From Rhizobium sp. 18065 (GTDB taxonomy: Bacteria; Pseudomonadota; Alphaproteobacteria; Rhizobiales; Rhizobiaceae), in NCBI RefSeq assembly GCF_902706095.1, contig NZ_CACSJP010000002.1, forward strand, positions 310,001 to 374,000: a stretch of DNA of 64,000 nt, written 5' to 3'. A program made the translations under genes and the position numbers. Of this stretch, positions 27,049-36,415 are shown piece after piece; the first letter of the stretch is position 1; each line of letters opens with the position of its first letter. The notes below the pieces were generated by a model that saw only the letters and a list, made by a program, of their open reading frames with translations, had not been told where the DNA came from and made no database searches.

Positions 27049-28908
27049 TCAGGCCCCGGGCGTACGGGCATCCGTTGTGGTGGCGAACGCTTTGCCAACA
27101 GCTTCGTCGCGGCCGTAGACATCGTCAAAGAACTGGACGACGCCGTCCTTGTTCGGCCAGGCGGTGAAATAAGACACATAGACCGGGATCTTCTGCGGAA
27201 CCTGCACGGCACGGTTCTGGCCAGAGGCGATCTGCTTGCCGATTTCCTCGACCGTGGTGCCCATGACGGCAGCAGCCATGACACGTGGCTCTGCGAGACG
27301 CACGCAACCGTGGCTCAGTGCCCGCATGTCGCGCTTGAAGAAGCTCTTCGACGGCGTGTCGTGCATGTAGATGGCATGGTCGTTCGGGAACAGGATCTTC
27401 AGTTCACCGAGCGCATTGTCGCCACCTGGCGGCTGACGCACATCGACCGAATGTGTCGTGTACCAGTCGATCTGGCTCGAAGCGACCTTGCGGCCGCCAT
27501 AGCTCACCTCATAGCCCAGCCGGTCGAGATAGCTCGGGTCGGACCGCAGCTTCGGCAGCATCTCGTTGATGATGATCGACTTCGGAACGCCCCAGTAGGG
27601 ATTGAATTCCACCGTCTCGATCTGGTCCTGGAAGAAATAGGTCTGGTTCGAACGCGAGCCGACAACGACCCGCATGTTCAACTGCTCGCGGCCGTCATTG
27701 ATGTAATAGGCGGTGTAAGCGGGCTGATTGATGAAGACATACCGCTGGCCCAGATCGGCTGGCAGCCAACGGATCTGCTCCATGGCAACGATCAGCTTCT
27801 GGATCTTCTCGGCATTGCTGTGCCCCGTCATGGCCCGGACCGTTGCCGGACCGACGACGCCATCGGCTTTCAGGCCTTTCTCCGCCTGGAACGCTTCAAC
27901 CAAAGCGACCAGATCAGGTGAATATTCCGGTGCACCGGCATAGGAAGCCAGGACGGCGGCATGTTGGCTCTTGAGGGTATCGGAACCAACCTGTTTCAAC
28001 AGGCCGATAACATTGGCAAGCTCGGGATTGATCTGGCCGGGCTTCAGCAGCGTCCCCGGAGCAACCTTTATGACGGGTGCAGATTTGCTGTCTTCTGCCC
28101 GCAAGCGAAGGAGTTCAGTCCGCAGAGCGGCATATTCGGCATTGCGCGGATCACGGTTGCGCAAATAGGCGCCGACATCCGGGCTCAGTCGCAGCATGTC
28201 CAGCACGGGCGCGAGATTGACACCCTTGCGCTTGAAATCGTGATAGCCGGAAATCTTGTTCGGATCGACGCGACCTCGGGTGGTATCGTTGACATAGGTC
28301 AGAACCTTGGCTGACAGCGCAAGCTCGAAAGCCATCAACTCCCGCTGGCGCTTTTCCGGGTCAGCCGGATCGCCAGAATCTGCTGGAGTGACGACCGCAT
28401 AGTCTTCCGGCGAAAGGCCGGCGTCGGCAGCATGGGAAAGCGCATCGATCATCTGATGCGCACGTTCCGTAAGCGCTGCATCGGTCACCCAGATCAGCGG
28501 CTTGTTCGGATTGCCATAATAGCCCTCAACGATCTTGGCGACGTCATCGGTCGCACGCACGGACGCTTCCGTCAGGAAGCGACGAGCCCCTAGGACCTGG
28601 CCTTCCGGCGCCTGAACCCCTTCGGAGGCAACCGGCAGCTTGACCTGGATCGCGCGCTGGGCATCAGGCTTGTAGGTATAGTAGCGCGGTCCGGAAACCT
28701 TCGGCAGCGGCTCCGGGTCGCCCATTTCGAGGCCGCCTTGCGCCTGCTGTTCGAGTGCTGCCGATGCAGCCTGCCGCTTCGTCTGTTTTCCCGGGCCGCC
28801 GCGAAGAAGATCGAGAAGCGTCGTCGCGCCGGCCTCGTGAGGAAGACCGCCAAGGGCAGTGGCCGCGGCCAGAAGCGCGGTTACCACGAATTTGCTGTTT
28901 CTCGTCAT
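27049..28908 (-). CDS. L,D-transpeptidase family protein (YcbB/LdtD-like)
   Basis: The enzyme forms or exchanges 3-3 (meso-diaminopimelate) cross-links in peptidoglycan, common in Rhizobiales. From the Met at 28908 (MTRNSKFVV) it has about 619 residues: a signal peptide, an N-terminal scaffold domain, a peptidoglycan-binding domain (VEAFQAEKGLKADGVVGPATVRAM) and the YkuD catalytic domain with HDTPSKSFF and SHGCVRL (catalytic Cys near residue 535). The frame begins upstream at 29076, but the signal peptide favours 28908 (or 28920). Two GANTC sites sit in a hairpin just upstream. Confidence 0.92.
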   Translation of the reverse strand: MTRNSKFVVTALLAAATALGGLPHEAGATTLLDLLRGGPGKQTKRQAASAALEQQAQGGLEMGDPEPLPKVSGPRYYTYKPDAQRAIQVKLPVASEGVQAPEGQVLGARRFLTEASVRATDDVAKIVEGYYGNPNKPLIWVTDAALTERAHQMIDALSHAADAGLSPEDYAVVTPADSGDPADPEKRQRELMAFELALSAKVLTYVNDTTRGRVDPNKISGYHDFKRKGVNLAPVLDMLRLSPDVGAYLRNRDPRNAEYAALRTELLRLRAEDSKSAPVIKVAPGTLLKPGQINPELANVIGLLKQVGSDTLKSQHAAVLASYAGAPEYSPDLVALVEAFQAEKGLKADGVVGPATVRAMTGHSNAEKIQKLIVAMEQIRWLPADLGQRYVFINQPAYTAYYINDGREQLNMRVVVGSRSNQTYFFQDQIETVEFNPYWGVPKSIIINEMLPKLRSDPSYLDRLGYEVSYGGRKVASSQIDWYTTHSVDVRQPPGGDNALGELKILFPNDHAIYMHDTPSKSFFKRDMRALSHGCVRLAEPRVMAAAVMGTTVEEIGKQIASGQNRAVQVPQKIPVYVSYFTAWPNKDGVVQFFDDVYGRDEAVGKAFATTTDARTPGA

Positions 28909-28929
28909 TCTCGCTCTCATTTCAATATG

Positions 28930-28946
28930 CGAGTCACCAGGACTCG
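28930..28946. promoter_or_regulatory. Hairpin with paired GANTC sites before L,D-transpeptidase
   Basis: CGAGTC and GACTCG pair around ACCAG, placing GAGTC (28931-28935) and GACTC (28941-28945) 22 bp or more upstream of the start. GANTC is the CcrM methylation site in alphaproteobacteria. Confidence 0.4.
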
Positions 28947-29350
28947 TGGCATCGACAGCCGGTTGGCGGATCACTAGCCGATCGGCTTTTGCTTGAAAAG
29001 TTGTACCCGGGTACTTGGATCCGAAAGAGGGTCTCAACTTTGTGTGACTCGGCTGCACGAAGCACCCGATAGACACAGCAAACTAAATGGAAATATTCGT
29101 TAATTTTTGATTGACGACAAATATGAGCAGAACCGTGGCACGGGCGCTGCCGGGTGCTGCCACGCACAAATTGTTGTGATCCGTGCCGAATATGACACAA
29201 CGCCAGCAGCTGGGCGTATCGTCGCCGTGCCTGCAAAGGCAATAGCAGGCGCCGACATTCACGACTAGGGCCGGCGATCGGCAACATGTCAGAAACAATC
29301 ACATGTCGCGCATGGCGATGGGCACAATGAAATTTGCCGCATCTGGCATC

Positions 29351-29378
29351 TTGACAGAAATTCTCATCTTATTGTTAT
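29351..29378 (+). promoter_or_regulatory. Candidate promoter of fumC
   Basis: TTGACA (29351-29356) and TGTTAT (29373-29378) have a 16-bp spacer. The predicted leader to the fumC ATG is about 90 bases. Confidence 0.55.
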
Positions 29379-29475
29379 GCGGTTGCGCTGGGAGATATCG
29401 GACCTAGATAATGTGTACCGGCAATTCGACGATCCACCGATGACGCGAAAGCGCCAGAGCGAAAGCAGGACGACC

Positions 29476-30864
29476 ATGACCACCCGTACCGAAACCGATA
29501 CCTTCGGCCCCATCAGCGTTGCCTCTGACCGCTATTGGGGTGCTCAGGCGGAGCGCTCTCTCGGCAATTTCAAGATCGGCTGGGAGAAGCAGCCCCTTCC
29601 GGTGGTTCGTGCCCTCGGCATCGTCAAACAAGCGGCAGCCCGCGCCAACATGGCACTCGGCAAGCTCGACTCCTCCATCGGCGGCGTGATTGTCGAGGCG
29701 GCGCAAGAGGTCATCGACGGCAAGCTCAACGAGCATTTCCCGCTTGTCGTCTGGCAGACGGGGTCCGGCACCCAGTCCAACATGAATGCCAACGAAGTCA
29801 TCTCCAACCGGGCCATAGAAATGCTCGGCGGCGTCATGGGCTCAAAGCAGCCGGTCCACCCGAATGACCATGTCAATATGAGCCAATCGTCGAACGATAC
29901 CTATCCGACTGCCATGCATATCGCGGCGGCAGAGTATGTCATTCATCACCTGCTTCCCGGCCTCAAGCATCTGCACGAGGCGCTCGACGCCAAGGCCAAG
30001 GCCTTTGCGCATATCATCAAGATCGGCCGCACCCATACCCAGGACGCAACACCACTGACGCTTGGCCAGGAATTCTCCGGTTACGCCGCGCAGGTCGCGT
30101 CATCAATCAAGCGCATCGAGCTGACCCTGCCGGGCCTCTACGAATTGGCCCAGGGCGGCACCGCAGTCGGCACCGGTTTGAACGCACCGATTGGCTTTGC
30201 CGAGAAAGTGGCGGAGGAGATCGCTAAGATCACCTCGATACCGTTTGTCACAGCGCCCAACAAATTCGAGGCGCTTGCAGCGCACGACGCGATGGTGTTT
30301 GCGCATGGCGCCATCAATGCCGCTGCCGCAGCCTTGTTCAAGATCGCCAACGACATCCGCTTCCTCGGTTCCGGGCCGCGCGCCGGTCTGGGCGAACTGT
30401 CACTGCCGGAAAACGAGCCCGGCTCGTCGATCATGCCGGGCAAGGTCAATCCGACCCAGTCGGAAGCCCTTACCCAGGTCTGCGCCCATATCTTCGGCAA
30501 CAACGCCGCGATTACCTTCGCTGGCAGCCAGGGCCATTTCGAACTGAATGTCTTCAATCCGATGATGGCCTACAACTTTCTGCAGTCGGTCCAGCTCCTC
30601 GGGGATGCTGCCGTCTCCTTCACCGACAACTGCGTCGTCGGTATCGAGGCGCGCGAAGACAACATTCGCAAGGGCGTCGAGAATTCACTCATGCTGGTGA
30701 CCGCGCTGAACGGCAAGCTCGGCTACGACACATGCGCCAAGATCGCCAAGACCGCGCACAAGAACGGCACGACCCTGCGTGAGGAGACCGTCGGCGGCGG
30801 CTATCTGACCAACGAGGAATTCGACCAGTATGTGCGGCCGGAACTGATGATCGCGCCAAACTGA
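29476..30864 (+). CDS. fumC: Fumarate hydratase class II
   Basis: This oxygen-stable homotetrameric fumarase of the TCA cycle has about 462 residues from ATG 29476 ([13 protein letters not shown]). It carries the superfamily signature [13 protein letters not shown] with the catalytic Ser, plus GSGTQSNMN and [25 protein letters not shown] lies a few bases before the ATG; the longer frame upstream lacks family similarity. A class I fumarase gene follows about 450 bp downstream on the same strand, so the organism carries both unrelated fumarase types side by side. Confidence 0.96.
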   Translation: MTTRTETDTFGPISVASDRYWGAQAERSLGNFKIGWEKQPLPVVRALGIVKQAAARANMALGKLDSSIGGVIVEAAQEVIDGKLNEHFPLVVWQTGSGTQSNMNANEVISNRAIEMLGGVMGSKQPVHPNDHVNMSQSSNDTYPTAMHIAAAEYVIHHLLPGLKHLHEALDAKAKAFAHIIKIGRTHTQDATPLTLGQEFSGYAAQVASSIKRIELTLPGLYELAQGGTAVGTGLNAPIGFAEKVAEEIAKITSIPFVTAPNKFEALAAHDAMVFAHGAINAAAAALFKIANDIRFLGSGPRAGLGELSLPENEPGSSIMPGKVNPTQSEALTQVCAHIFGNNAAITFAGSQGHFELNVFNPMMAYNFLQSVQLLGDAAVSFTDNCVVGIEAREDNIRKGVENSLMLVTALNGKLGYDTCAKIAKTAHKNGTTLREETVGGGYLTNEEFDQYVRPELMIAPN

Positions 30865-30948
30865 AGACGGGCCGACGGCCAATCAAAACTGTGCACAGTC
30901 GCAGTTGAATCGTTTCGCAATATGTGCGGTCATGCTAAATTACATCTC

Positions 30949-31209
30949 ATGTTGGAGATCGCCAAACAACCGCTGACGATCTACCTCGATCCGGACATCG
31001 CTGCCCGGATCGAGGATCTGATCGGTGCCGGTCGTTTTGCCAATGCCAGTCAGATCGTGCAGGAGGCGATGATCCTCTGGCTGACGGCATTCAACCAGCA
31101 CCAATTCGAGCTGGAACTGAAGAAGGCCTATGAAAGCAGCCTGGGCCTGACGGGCCGCGAGAGCGTCAATGCTGCAACCTTCCTGAGGACACTGGGCGAT
31201 CTGGCATAA
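30949..31209 (+). CDS. Ribbon-helix-helix (ParD/CopG-like) protein
   Basis: From ATG 30949 the protein has 86 residues; an ATG at 30922 in the same frame would add nine. The N-terminal half has the RHH pattern: a short strand PLTIYLD, a helix PDIAARIEDLIGAG, then FANASQIVQEAMILWL. This matches ParD-type antitoxins and CopG-like regulators, which bind DNA as dimers. No toxin gene follows: the next gene is fumA. It may be an orphan antitoxin or a local regulator of the fumarase genes. No clear SD is visible at either start. Confidence 0.7.
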   Translation: MLEIAKQPLTIYLDPDIAARIEDLIGAGRFANASQIVQEAMILWLTAFNQHQFELELKKAYESSLGLTGRESVNAATFLRTLGDLA

Positions 31210-31313
31210 GCGGTCGCCGACTCCGCCTCTCCCTCTTTAGAATCATTGAAATTTAACCGCCATCGCCGTAAACACCGCCATCCGACCCCCTGCGCCCGAA
31301 AGGCTCTTGACTG

Positions 31314-32921
31314 ATGGCTGACGACCTTTTTCCTCTTGGCGAAGACAAGATCCCCTACCGAAAGCTGACCTCCGACTACGTGTCCATCGACACCTTCAAG
31401 GGCCAGGAAATCCTGACCGTGGAGCCGGAAGGTCTGAGGCTGCTGGCAGAGACGGCCCTGTCCGACATCAACCACCTGCTGCGCCCGGGCCACCTGAAGC
31501 AGCTCGCTTCGATCCTCGAAGACCCGGAAGCGACCGACAACGACCGTTTCGTCGCCTATGACCTGCTGAAGAATGCCAATATCGCAGCCGGCGGTGTACT
31601 TCCGATGTGCCAGGATACCGGCACCGCTATCGTCATGGGCAAGAAGGGCCGTCGCGTCTGGACCGATGGCGGCGACTACGAGGCGCTGGCCGCTGGCGTG
31701 CGCGACGCCTATGAGCGCCGTAACTTGCGCTATTCGCAGCTTGCGCCAATCCGGATGTTTGAGGAAAAGAACACCAAGACAAACCTTCCCGCCCAGATCG
31801 ACCTCTACGAAGAGGGCGAGGATGCCTACAAGTTCCTGTTCATGGCCAAGGGCGGCGGCTCGGCCAACAAGACCTTCCTCTATCAGGGCACTCCCTCGCT
31901 GCTGACCCATGACCGCATGATCGACTTCCTCAAGGAGAAGATCCTGACACTGGGTACGGCAGCCTGTCCGCCCTACCATCTGGCGATCGTCATCGGCGGC
32001 CTGTCCGCCGAGATGACGCTGAAAACGGTCAAGCTCGCCTCGGCGCGCTATCTCGACTGTCTTCCCACGGAGGGCTCCGAAAGCGGGCATGCCTTCCGGG
32101 ATATCGAGATGGAGAAGGAAATCCACAAGCTGACCCAGCAGATGGGTGTCGGCGCCCAGTTCGGTGGCAAGTATTTCTGCCATGACGTGCGCGTCATCCG
32201 CTTGCCCCGCCACGGCGCATCGCTGCCGATCGGGCTTGGCGTCTCCTGTTCCGCCGACCGCCAGGCCATGGGCAAGATCACCCGTGATGGCATCTATATC
32301 GAGCAGCTCGAAACCGATCCTTCGAAATACATGCCGGAGATCGACGAGACCGCCCTGTCCTCCTCGATGGTCAAGATCGATCTCAACCAGCCGATGAGCG
32401 CGATCCTCGCAGAGCTCTCCAGACATCCGGTGAAGACGCGCTTGTCGCTGACCGGCACGATCATCGTCGCCCGCGACCTTGCCCATTCGAAGATCCGCGA
32501 GCGGCTGGAAAAGGGCGAAGGCATGCCGGACTACATGAAGAACCATCCGGTCTACTATGCGGGTCCTGCCAAGACCCCGACCGGCTTTGCCTCCGGCTCC
32601 TTCGGCCCGACCACGGCCGGTCGCATGGACAGTTATGTCGACCAGTTCCAGTCCTTCGGCGGCTCCATGATCATGCTTGCCAAGGGCAATCGATCGCGCG
32701 CCGTGCGCGAGGCCTGCAAGACCCATGGCGGTTTCTATCTCGGCTCGATCGGCGGCCCGGCCGCACGGCTCGCTCAGGACTGCATCCGCAAGGTCGAGGT
32801 TCTGGAATATCCGGAACTGGGCATGGAAGCCGTCTGGAAGATCGAGGTCGAAGATTTCCCCGCCTTCATCGTCACCGACGACAAGGGCAATGATTTCTTC
32901 CAGGAATTCAACCTCGGATAG
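31314..32921 (+). CDS. fumA: Fumarate hydratase class I (iron-sulfur)
   Basis: This 535-residue, 4Fe-4S-dependent fumarase is unrelated to FumC. Candidate cluster cysteines are in LPMCQDTG (Cys99), GTAACPPYH and EACKTHGG. Other family landmarks are [28 protein letters not shown], the tartrate-dehydratase-like C-terminal half with [18 protein letters not shown], and AGPAKTP. Class I enzymes are oxygen- and iron-sensitive, whereas FumC is not, so the pair allows the step to continue under iron limitation or oxidative stress. A perfect hairpin lies after the stop. Confidence 0.95.
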   Translation: MADDLFPLGEDKIPYRKLTSDYVSIDTFKGQEILTVEPEGLRLLAETALSDINHLLRPGHLKQLASILEDPEATDNDRFVAYDLLKNANIAAGGVLPMCQDTGTAIVMGKKGRRVWTDGGDYEALAAGVRDAYERRNLRYSQLAPIRMFEEKNTKTNLPAQIDLYEEGEDAYKFLFMAKGGGSANKTFLYQGTPSLLTHDRMIDFLKEKILTLGTAACPPYHLAIVIGGLSAEMTLKTVKLASARYLDCLPTEGSESGHAFRDIEMEKEIHKLTQQMGVGAQFGGKYFCHDVRVIRLPRHGASLPIGLGVSCSADRQAMGKITRDGIYIEQLETDPSKYMPEIDETALSSSMVKIDLNQPMSAILAELSRHPVKTRLSLTGTIIVARDLAHSKIRERLEKGEGMPDYMKNHPVYYAGPAKTPTGFASGSFGPTTAGRMDSYVDQFQSFGGSMIMLAKGNRSRAVREACKTHGGFYLGSIGGPAARLAQDCIRKVEVLEYPELGMEAVWKIEVEDFPAFIVTDDKGNDFFQEFNLG

Positions 32922-32935
32922 GCTAAATCGCGATC

Positions 32936-32966
32936 AGGCGTGACGAGCGACAGGCACGTCACGCCT
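32936..32966 (+). terminator. 10-bp perfect hairpin after fumA
   Basis: AGGCGTGACG (32936-32945) pairs with CGTCACGCCT (32957-32966) around an 11-base loop. There is no T-tract, so it may be a 3' stabiliser or a weak terminator. Confidence 0.5.
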
Positions 32967-33127
32967 CGAGAAACTTATATAAACAATGACTTGAACCAAA
33001 ATTCCGACGGCAGTGCGAATTTGCATCAAAGATTTATCACTCCAATGTAATTAAACATTCTCAAAGTTTTTATCGATAAACAATCTATTGGGACTAGAAG
33101 GTCCGACCAATCTACTGGAGTTGGCCG

Positions 33128-34192
33128 ATGACTACGGCGACACCGCCCAAAGCGCAGGCAACTGACGTCGCGGCACAGATCTCGTTCGCAATGCGCACAA
33201 TGGGCGTCGCTCCCATTCCGCGCAATTACGAGCTTTTTTACGAAGCCTATATCGGCTCCAATCCGGCCCTTACCCGCGAGCTTGCAGCCCTTGGCAGCAA
33301 GGCGACGCAGGACGAACTGGACGCGATCGGCGAGCAGTATTTCGGCAGCCATCAGGGCCGCGCGATTGAAAATGCCCACACCAAGCTGATCGGCGAACTG
33401 GAAGGCCTGCTCAGGGTCCTGCAGCAGGAACAAAGCTCTCTCGAAAGCTATAACAAGCTGCTCGGCGAGACCTACAGCCGCATCAACTCGAAAAGCAGTT
33501 CAAGCGCTGACATCCTGCGCAGCGCAATCACCATCCTGACCGAAGCCACCGGCAACACCATGGCGCATGGTGAAAGCACCGTCTCGCAGGTTTCGCAGAA
33601 ATCGCAGGAAATGGACCAGGTCCGCAAGGAACTGGACGAGTACAAGCGTATCGCCAACACGGACTCGCTGACCCGCATCGCCAATCGGCGCGCATTCGAT
33701 GAGAAGCTGTCAGCCGTCTACGCCAATGACAGCCATACATTCTCCGCCCTCGTCCTGGCAGACATCGACAACTTCAAAAAGGTCAACGACGCCTACGGCC
33801 ATCCCGTCGGCGACAAGATTTTGGCGACCGTCGCCAATGTGATCCGGGCCAATGTCCGCAAGGATTGCTTCGTCGCGCGCACCGGAGGCGAGGAATTTGC
33901 CATCATCATTGATGGAAACACTGCCGAAGAAGTCCAGCAGATCTGCGAGCGCGTCCGCATTGCTCTGGAGACGACGCCGTTCAAGAATTCCAAGACCGGC
34001 GTCAACTACGGTCCTGTGACCATTTCGCTCGGCTATTGCATGGCAAACGACGCCGAAGACGCCGGCGAGTTGTACGCCAGATCCGACATTGCGCTCTATT
34101 GCGCCAAGAATACCGGTCGAAACCGCACACGGCTCTATGAAGACGGGATGAAGAAGGACTTCACCAAGAGTTGGCTGATTTACAAGCGCTGA
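33128..34192 (+). CDS. GGDEF diguanylate cyclase
   Basis: This 354-residue cytosolic protein has a helical N-terminal sensor region (about 15-165, with IPRNYELFYEAYIGSNPAL seen in similar rhizobial cyclases), then a GGDEF domain with DIDNFKKVNDAYGHPVGD and the active-site GGEEF at residues 253-257. It should make cyclic di-GMP. The inhibitory I-site is degenerate: Arg244 is kept but the Asp position is Cys247 (RKDC), so product inhibition may be lost. No membrane helix is seen. An AT-rich region upstream could hold its promoter. Confidence 0.93.
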   Translation: MTTATPPKAQATDVAAQISFAMRTMGVAPIPRNYELFYEAYIGSNPALTRELAALGSKATQDELDAIGEQYFGSHQGRAIENAHTKLIGELEGLLRVLQQEQSSLESYNKLLGETYSRINSKSSSSADILRSAITILTEATGNTMAHGESTVSQVSQKSQEMDQVRKELDEYKRIANTDSLTRIANRRAFDEKLSAVYANDSHTFSALVLADIDNFKKVNDAYGHPVGDKILATVANVIRANVRKDCFVARTGGEEFAIIIDGNTAEEVQQICERVRIALETTPFKNSKTGVNYGPVTISLGYCMANDAEDAGELYARSDIALYCAKNTGRNRTRLYEDGMKKDFTKSWLIYKR

Positions 34193-34227
34193 TGCGATGA
34201 GCGCTGCACACCCGCCGCGCCATCACG

Positions 34228-34836
34228 CTACCACATCGTCTTGACAGCACGCGCCGGCCATTCGCGATCATAAGTCACCTTGTCGAAATCCGCTTTGGCC
34301 GCTTTCAGCAGATCGCCCGGTGTCGGCAAGCTGGTTGCATCAACCTGCACGCCCGGGTTCCACAAATCCGCGCGCATGACGGCTCGCGCGCACTGGAAAT
34401 AGATTTCGTCGATCGAAATCAGGATCACGCTGCGTGGGTGTTTCTGGTCCATCTCGAAGCTGCGCAAAAGGTCCGGCTCCACGGAAACGACGGCCTTGCC
34501 ATTGACCCGCATCGTCGTGTTAGAGCCTGGAATGAGAAACATCAACGCGACACGTGGATCCCGAACGATGTTGATGAGCGAATCGACCCGGTTGTTGCCG
34601 CGCCAGTCCGGCATCGCCAACGTCTTTTCATCCTCGACACGAACAACAGAACCACGATCTCCGCGAGGCGAGCAGTCGAGCCCCTCAGGCCCGACGGTCG
34701 CCAGCGCGACGAAGGGTGAAAGCTCGATCATCTGGCGGTATTCTGCCGTCAGAACCTGCGTCACCTTGGCAACTGAAGCCTCGGACACATCCCCATAAAT
34801 CTGCTTCAGGTCTTCGACTGTCCGGATCACCTGCAT
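34228..34836 (-). CDS. Pyridoxamine 5'-phosphate oxidase-family (flavin/F420 split-barrel) protein
   Basis: This 202-residue protein has the split-barrel flavin-binding fold: FVALATVGPEGLDCSPRGDRG, LAMPDWRGNNRVDSLINIVRDPRVALMFLIPGSNTTMRVNG. It resembles the MSMEG_1061-type subgroup of the PPOX family, usually annotated only as pyridoxamine 5'-phosphate oxidase family protein. True PdxH activity is unlikely. ATG at 34836 has GGAGGG just upstream; an in-frame Met exists at 34893. A C9 homopolymer lies about 32 bp upstream of the start. Confidence 0.85.
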   Translation of the reverse strand: MQVIRTVEDLKQIYGDVSEASVAKVTQVLTAEYRQMIELSPFVALATVGPEGLDCSPRGDRGSVVRVEDEKTLAMPDWRGNNRVDSLINIVRDPRVALMFLIPGSNTTMRVNGKAVVSVEPDLLRSFEMDQKHPRSVILISIDEIYFQCARAVMRADLWNPGVQVDATSLPTPGDLLKAAKADFDKVTYDREWPARAVKTMW

Positions 34837-34936
34837 GCTGTCCCTCCATGGCGGTTTTGCGTTGCCGCCCCCCCCCAATGAGTGGCCATACACAGCATTC
34901 CATGTTGCAACGTCCTAGGAAAGACCGATGACACGC

Positions 34937-35863
34937 CTATGACACAGCGCGATTGAGCTTGGCCTTGATCGCCTGGTCTCTGACCAGAAAATCCGCAACT
35001 GCGTCGATCACGTCGGGTGCGCTGACGATCCGGCGATGCCCGTGACCATTGGCCCAGAGATGCCGTACCTTGGGCGAAAGGCCGATATAACGCTGCGCAT
35101 GCCCGACATTCACTTCCTTGTCGTCCTCGGCATGGATCACCAACAGCGGACGGTCGATCCGGCGTGCAGCGGTGACCGTATCAAGCTGCTCCACTGCAAC
35201 ACCCACATAGTCCTCCGCCCTCTGCCGCATGGCCACCATACTCGGTCGACCGAGGCCGATCGCAGAGGCAAAGCCGGCAAATACCTCGCCCATGCTGGAT
35301 GGCGCGCCGATCAGCACGATGCGCCCTGCCCCAAGGCTCGACCGATCGCCGAACACACCGCCGGCAGCGGTCATCACAGCCGCGCCGCCAAAGGAATGGC
35401 CGACCACACCGTCAAACGGACCATAATGTCGCTCACAAGCACCGATCGCCTCGGCCGCGAGCCTGAGGTCCAGGCGGCGACCGCTGGACGCACCATGTCC
35501 CGGCAGATCCAGCATGACCACATCGGCACCCGCCGTATTCAACCCGAAAGCTAGATCGGTCAGGTATTCCGCCCGCGATCCCCATCCATGAACCACCAGC
35601 AACCGTGGCACCACGCGCTGGACCGTGCCGCTTCCCAGATGATAGGTGCCGACGCTGCCGGCAGAGGTTGGCAGACGCACAACCGCAGCATTGGCGAGCT
35701 TCTGCTGGCCAGCGACAAACACCCGCTTTGCTTTCTCCCCTTTCGGCTGGCGACCGGGTGTGCGACAGAAGAGCTTGAACGCGAGGCTGCCGGACAGTCT
35801 TGGCGAAAGCGCCTCCAGCCGGGAGAAACCGAAACGGATGACCTTGAAAGCGAAGGATGTCAT
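34937..35863 (-). CDS. Alpha/beta hydrolase divergent from a MarR regulator
   Basis: This 308-residue protein has LLVVHGWGSRAEY (oxyanion loop), LDLPGHGAS, the nucleophile elbow GHSFGG, an acid in HAEDDKEV and the catalytic His in NGHGHRRI. The fold is that of esterases/lipases with unknown substrate. Its gene is divergent from a MarR-type regulator with a perfect 16-bp palindrome in the 48-bp gap, so it is probably the regulated target. Induction by a small aromatic or lipophilic ligand would be typical but is inference. Confidence 0.87.
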   Translation of the reverse strand: MTSFAFKVIRFGFSRLEALSPRLSGSLAFKLFCRTPGRQPKGEKAKRVFVAGQQKLANAAVVRLPTSAGSVGTYHLGSGTVQRVVPRLLVVHGWGSRAEYLTDLAFGLNTAGADVVMLDLPGHGASSGRRLDLRLAAEAIGACERHYGPFDGVVGHSFGGAAVMTAAGGVFGDRSSLGAGRIVLIGAPSSMGEVFAGFASAIGLGRPSMVAMRQRAEDYVGVAVEQLDTVTAARRIDRPLLVIHAEDDKEVNVGHAQRYIGLSPKVRHLWANGHGHRRIVSAPDVIDAVADFLVRDQAIKAKLNRAVS

Positions 35864-35882
35864 AATCGGAGATCCACGTTAA

Positions 35883-35898
35883 TGTTCAATATTGAACA
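35883..35898. promoter_or_regulatory. Perfect 16-bp palindrome, MarR operator candidate
   Basis: TGTTCAATATTGAACA is its own reverse complement and sits between the divergent hydrolase and MarR genes, 14 bp before the MarR start. A partial copy (TGAACA) occurs again at 35913-35918, overlapping the MarR start. Confidence 0.75.
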
Positions 35899-35911
35899 AT
35901 AAAGTACAAGA

Positions 35912-36415
35912 ATGAACAAAAATCAAGCCTTCCCTTGGGATCACCCCCGTTTTCGCAGCTGGATCTCCGTCGGCCGTGCCTGCCAGCTGATGCAACAGAC
36001 CCTGACACGCGCGCTGGCCCCCCTCGACATCAAGCCGCCGCATCTCGATATCCTGATCAATCTCTACCGCTTCGAGGCGATCTCGCAGCAGGAACTGGCC
36101 CGCAAGCTGCTGGTCGGACGTTCCAATATGAGCATGCTGCTGCCGCAGATGGAAAAGCGCGGCCTGCTGGAGCGACGCCCCGACCCGCGTGACAAACGCA
36201 TCCTGAGATTGTTTCTGACCGTTGAAGGTAGGGTACTGACCGAAAAGGCCATGTTGATCCAGACAGACCTCATCGAGCGCACGCTTTCCGCGACGCCGCT
36301 GGAGGACTGCCTGAGAATGGCTGACAGCATGGAAGGCTTGATCCAGCGGATGCAGGCCGCCGAAATTGTTGGTGAGGAGGAAGGGCCGGACGCCGTCAGC
36401 GCGGATCGCGGCTGA
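35912..36415 (+). CDS. MarR family transcriptional regulator
   Basis: This 167-residue winged-helix repressor has the DNA-recognition region ISQQELARKLLVGRSNMSMLLPQMEKRGLLERRPDPRDKR, in which the wing DPRDKR is the family hallmark, and flanking dimerisation helices. It likely controls itself and the divergent alpha/beta hydrolase through the palindrome in between. The last 20 bp overlap the convergent DUF971 gene. Confidence 0.93.
   Translation: MNKNQAFPWDHPRFRSWISVGRACQLMQQTLTRALAPLDIKPPHLDILINLYRFEAISQQELARKLLVGRSNMSMLLPQMEKRGLLERRPDPRDKRILRLFLTVEGRVLTEKAMLIQTDLIERTLSATPLEDCLRMADSMEGLIQRMQAAEIVGEEEGPDAVSADRG

Larger units (their letters stand above)
28909..29475. other. Long divergent intergenic region ldt/fumC
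   Basis: This 567-bp region separates two divergent genes. It contains three GANTC sites near the transpeptidase, a 12-bp perfect palindrome at 29003-29014, an imperfect hairpin near 29134-29164 and a good promoter before fumC. I see no convincing coding frame. A small RNA cannot be excluded. Confidence 0.5.

Noticed and set aside
31128..32726. A 532-codon open frame antisense to fumA
   Set aside because: It is the mirror frame of a strongly conserved, GC-rich fumarase gene; no start signal or family pattern.
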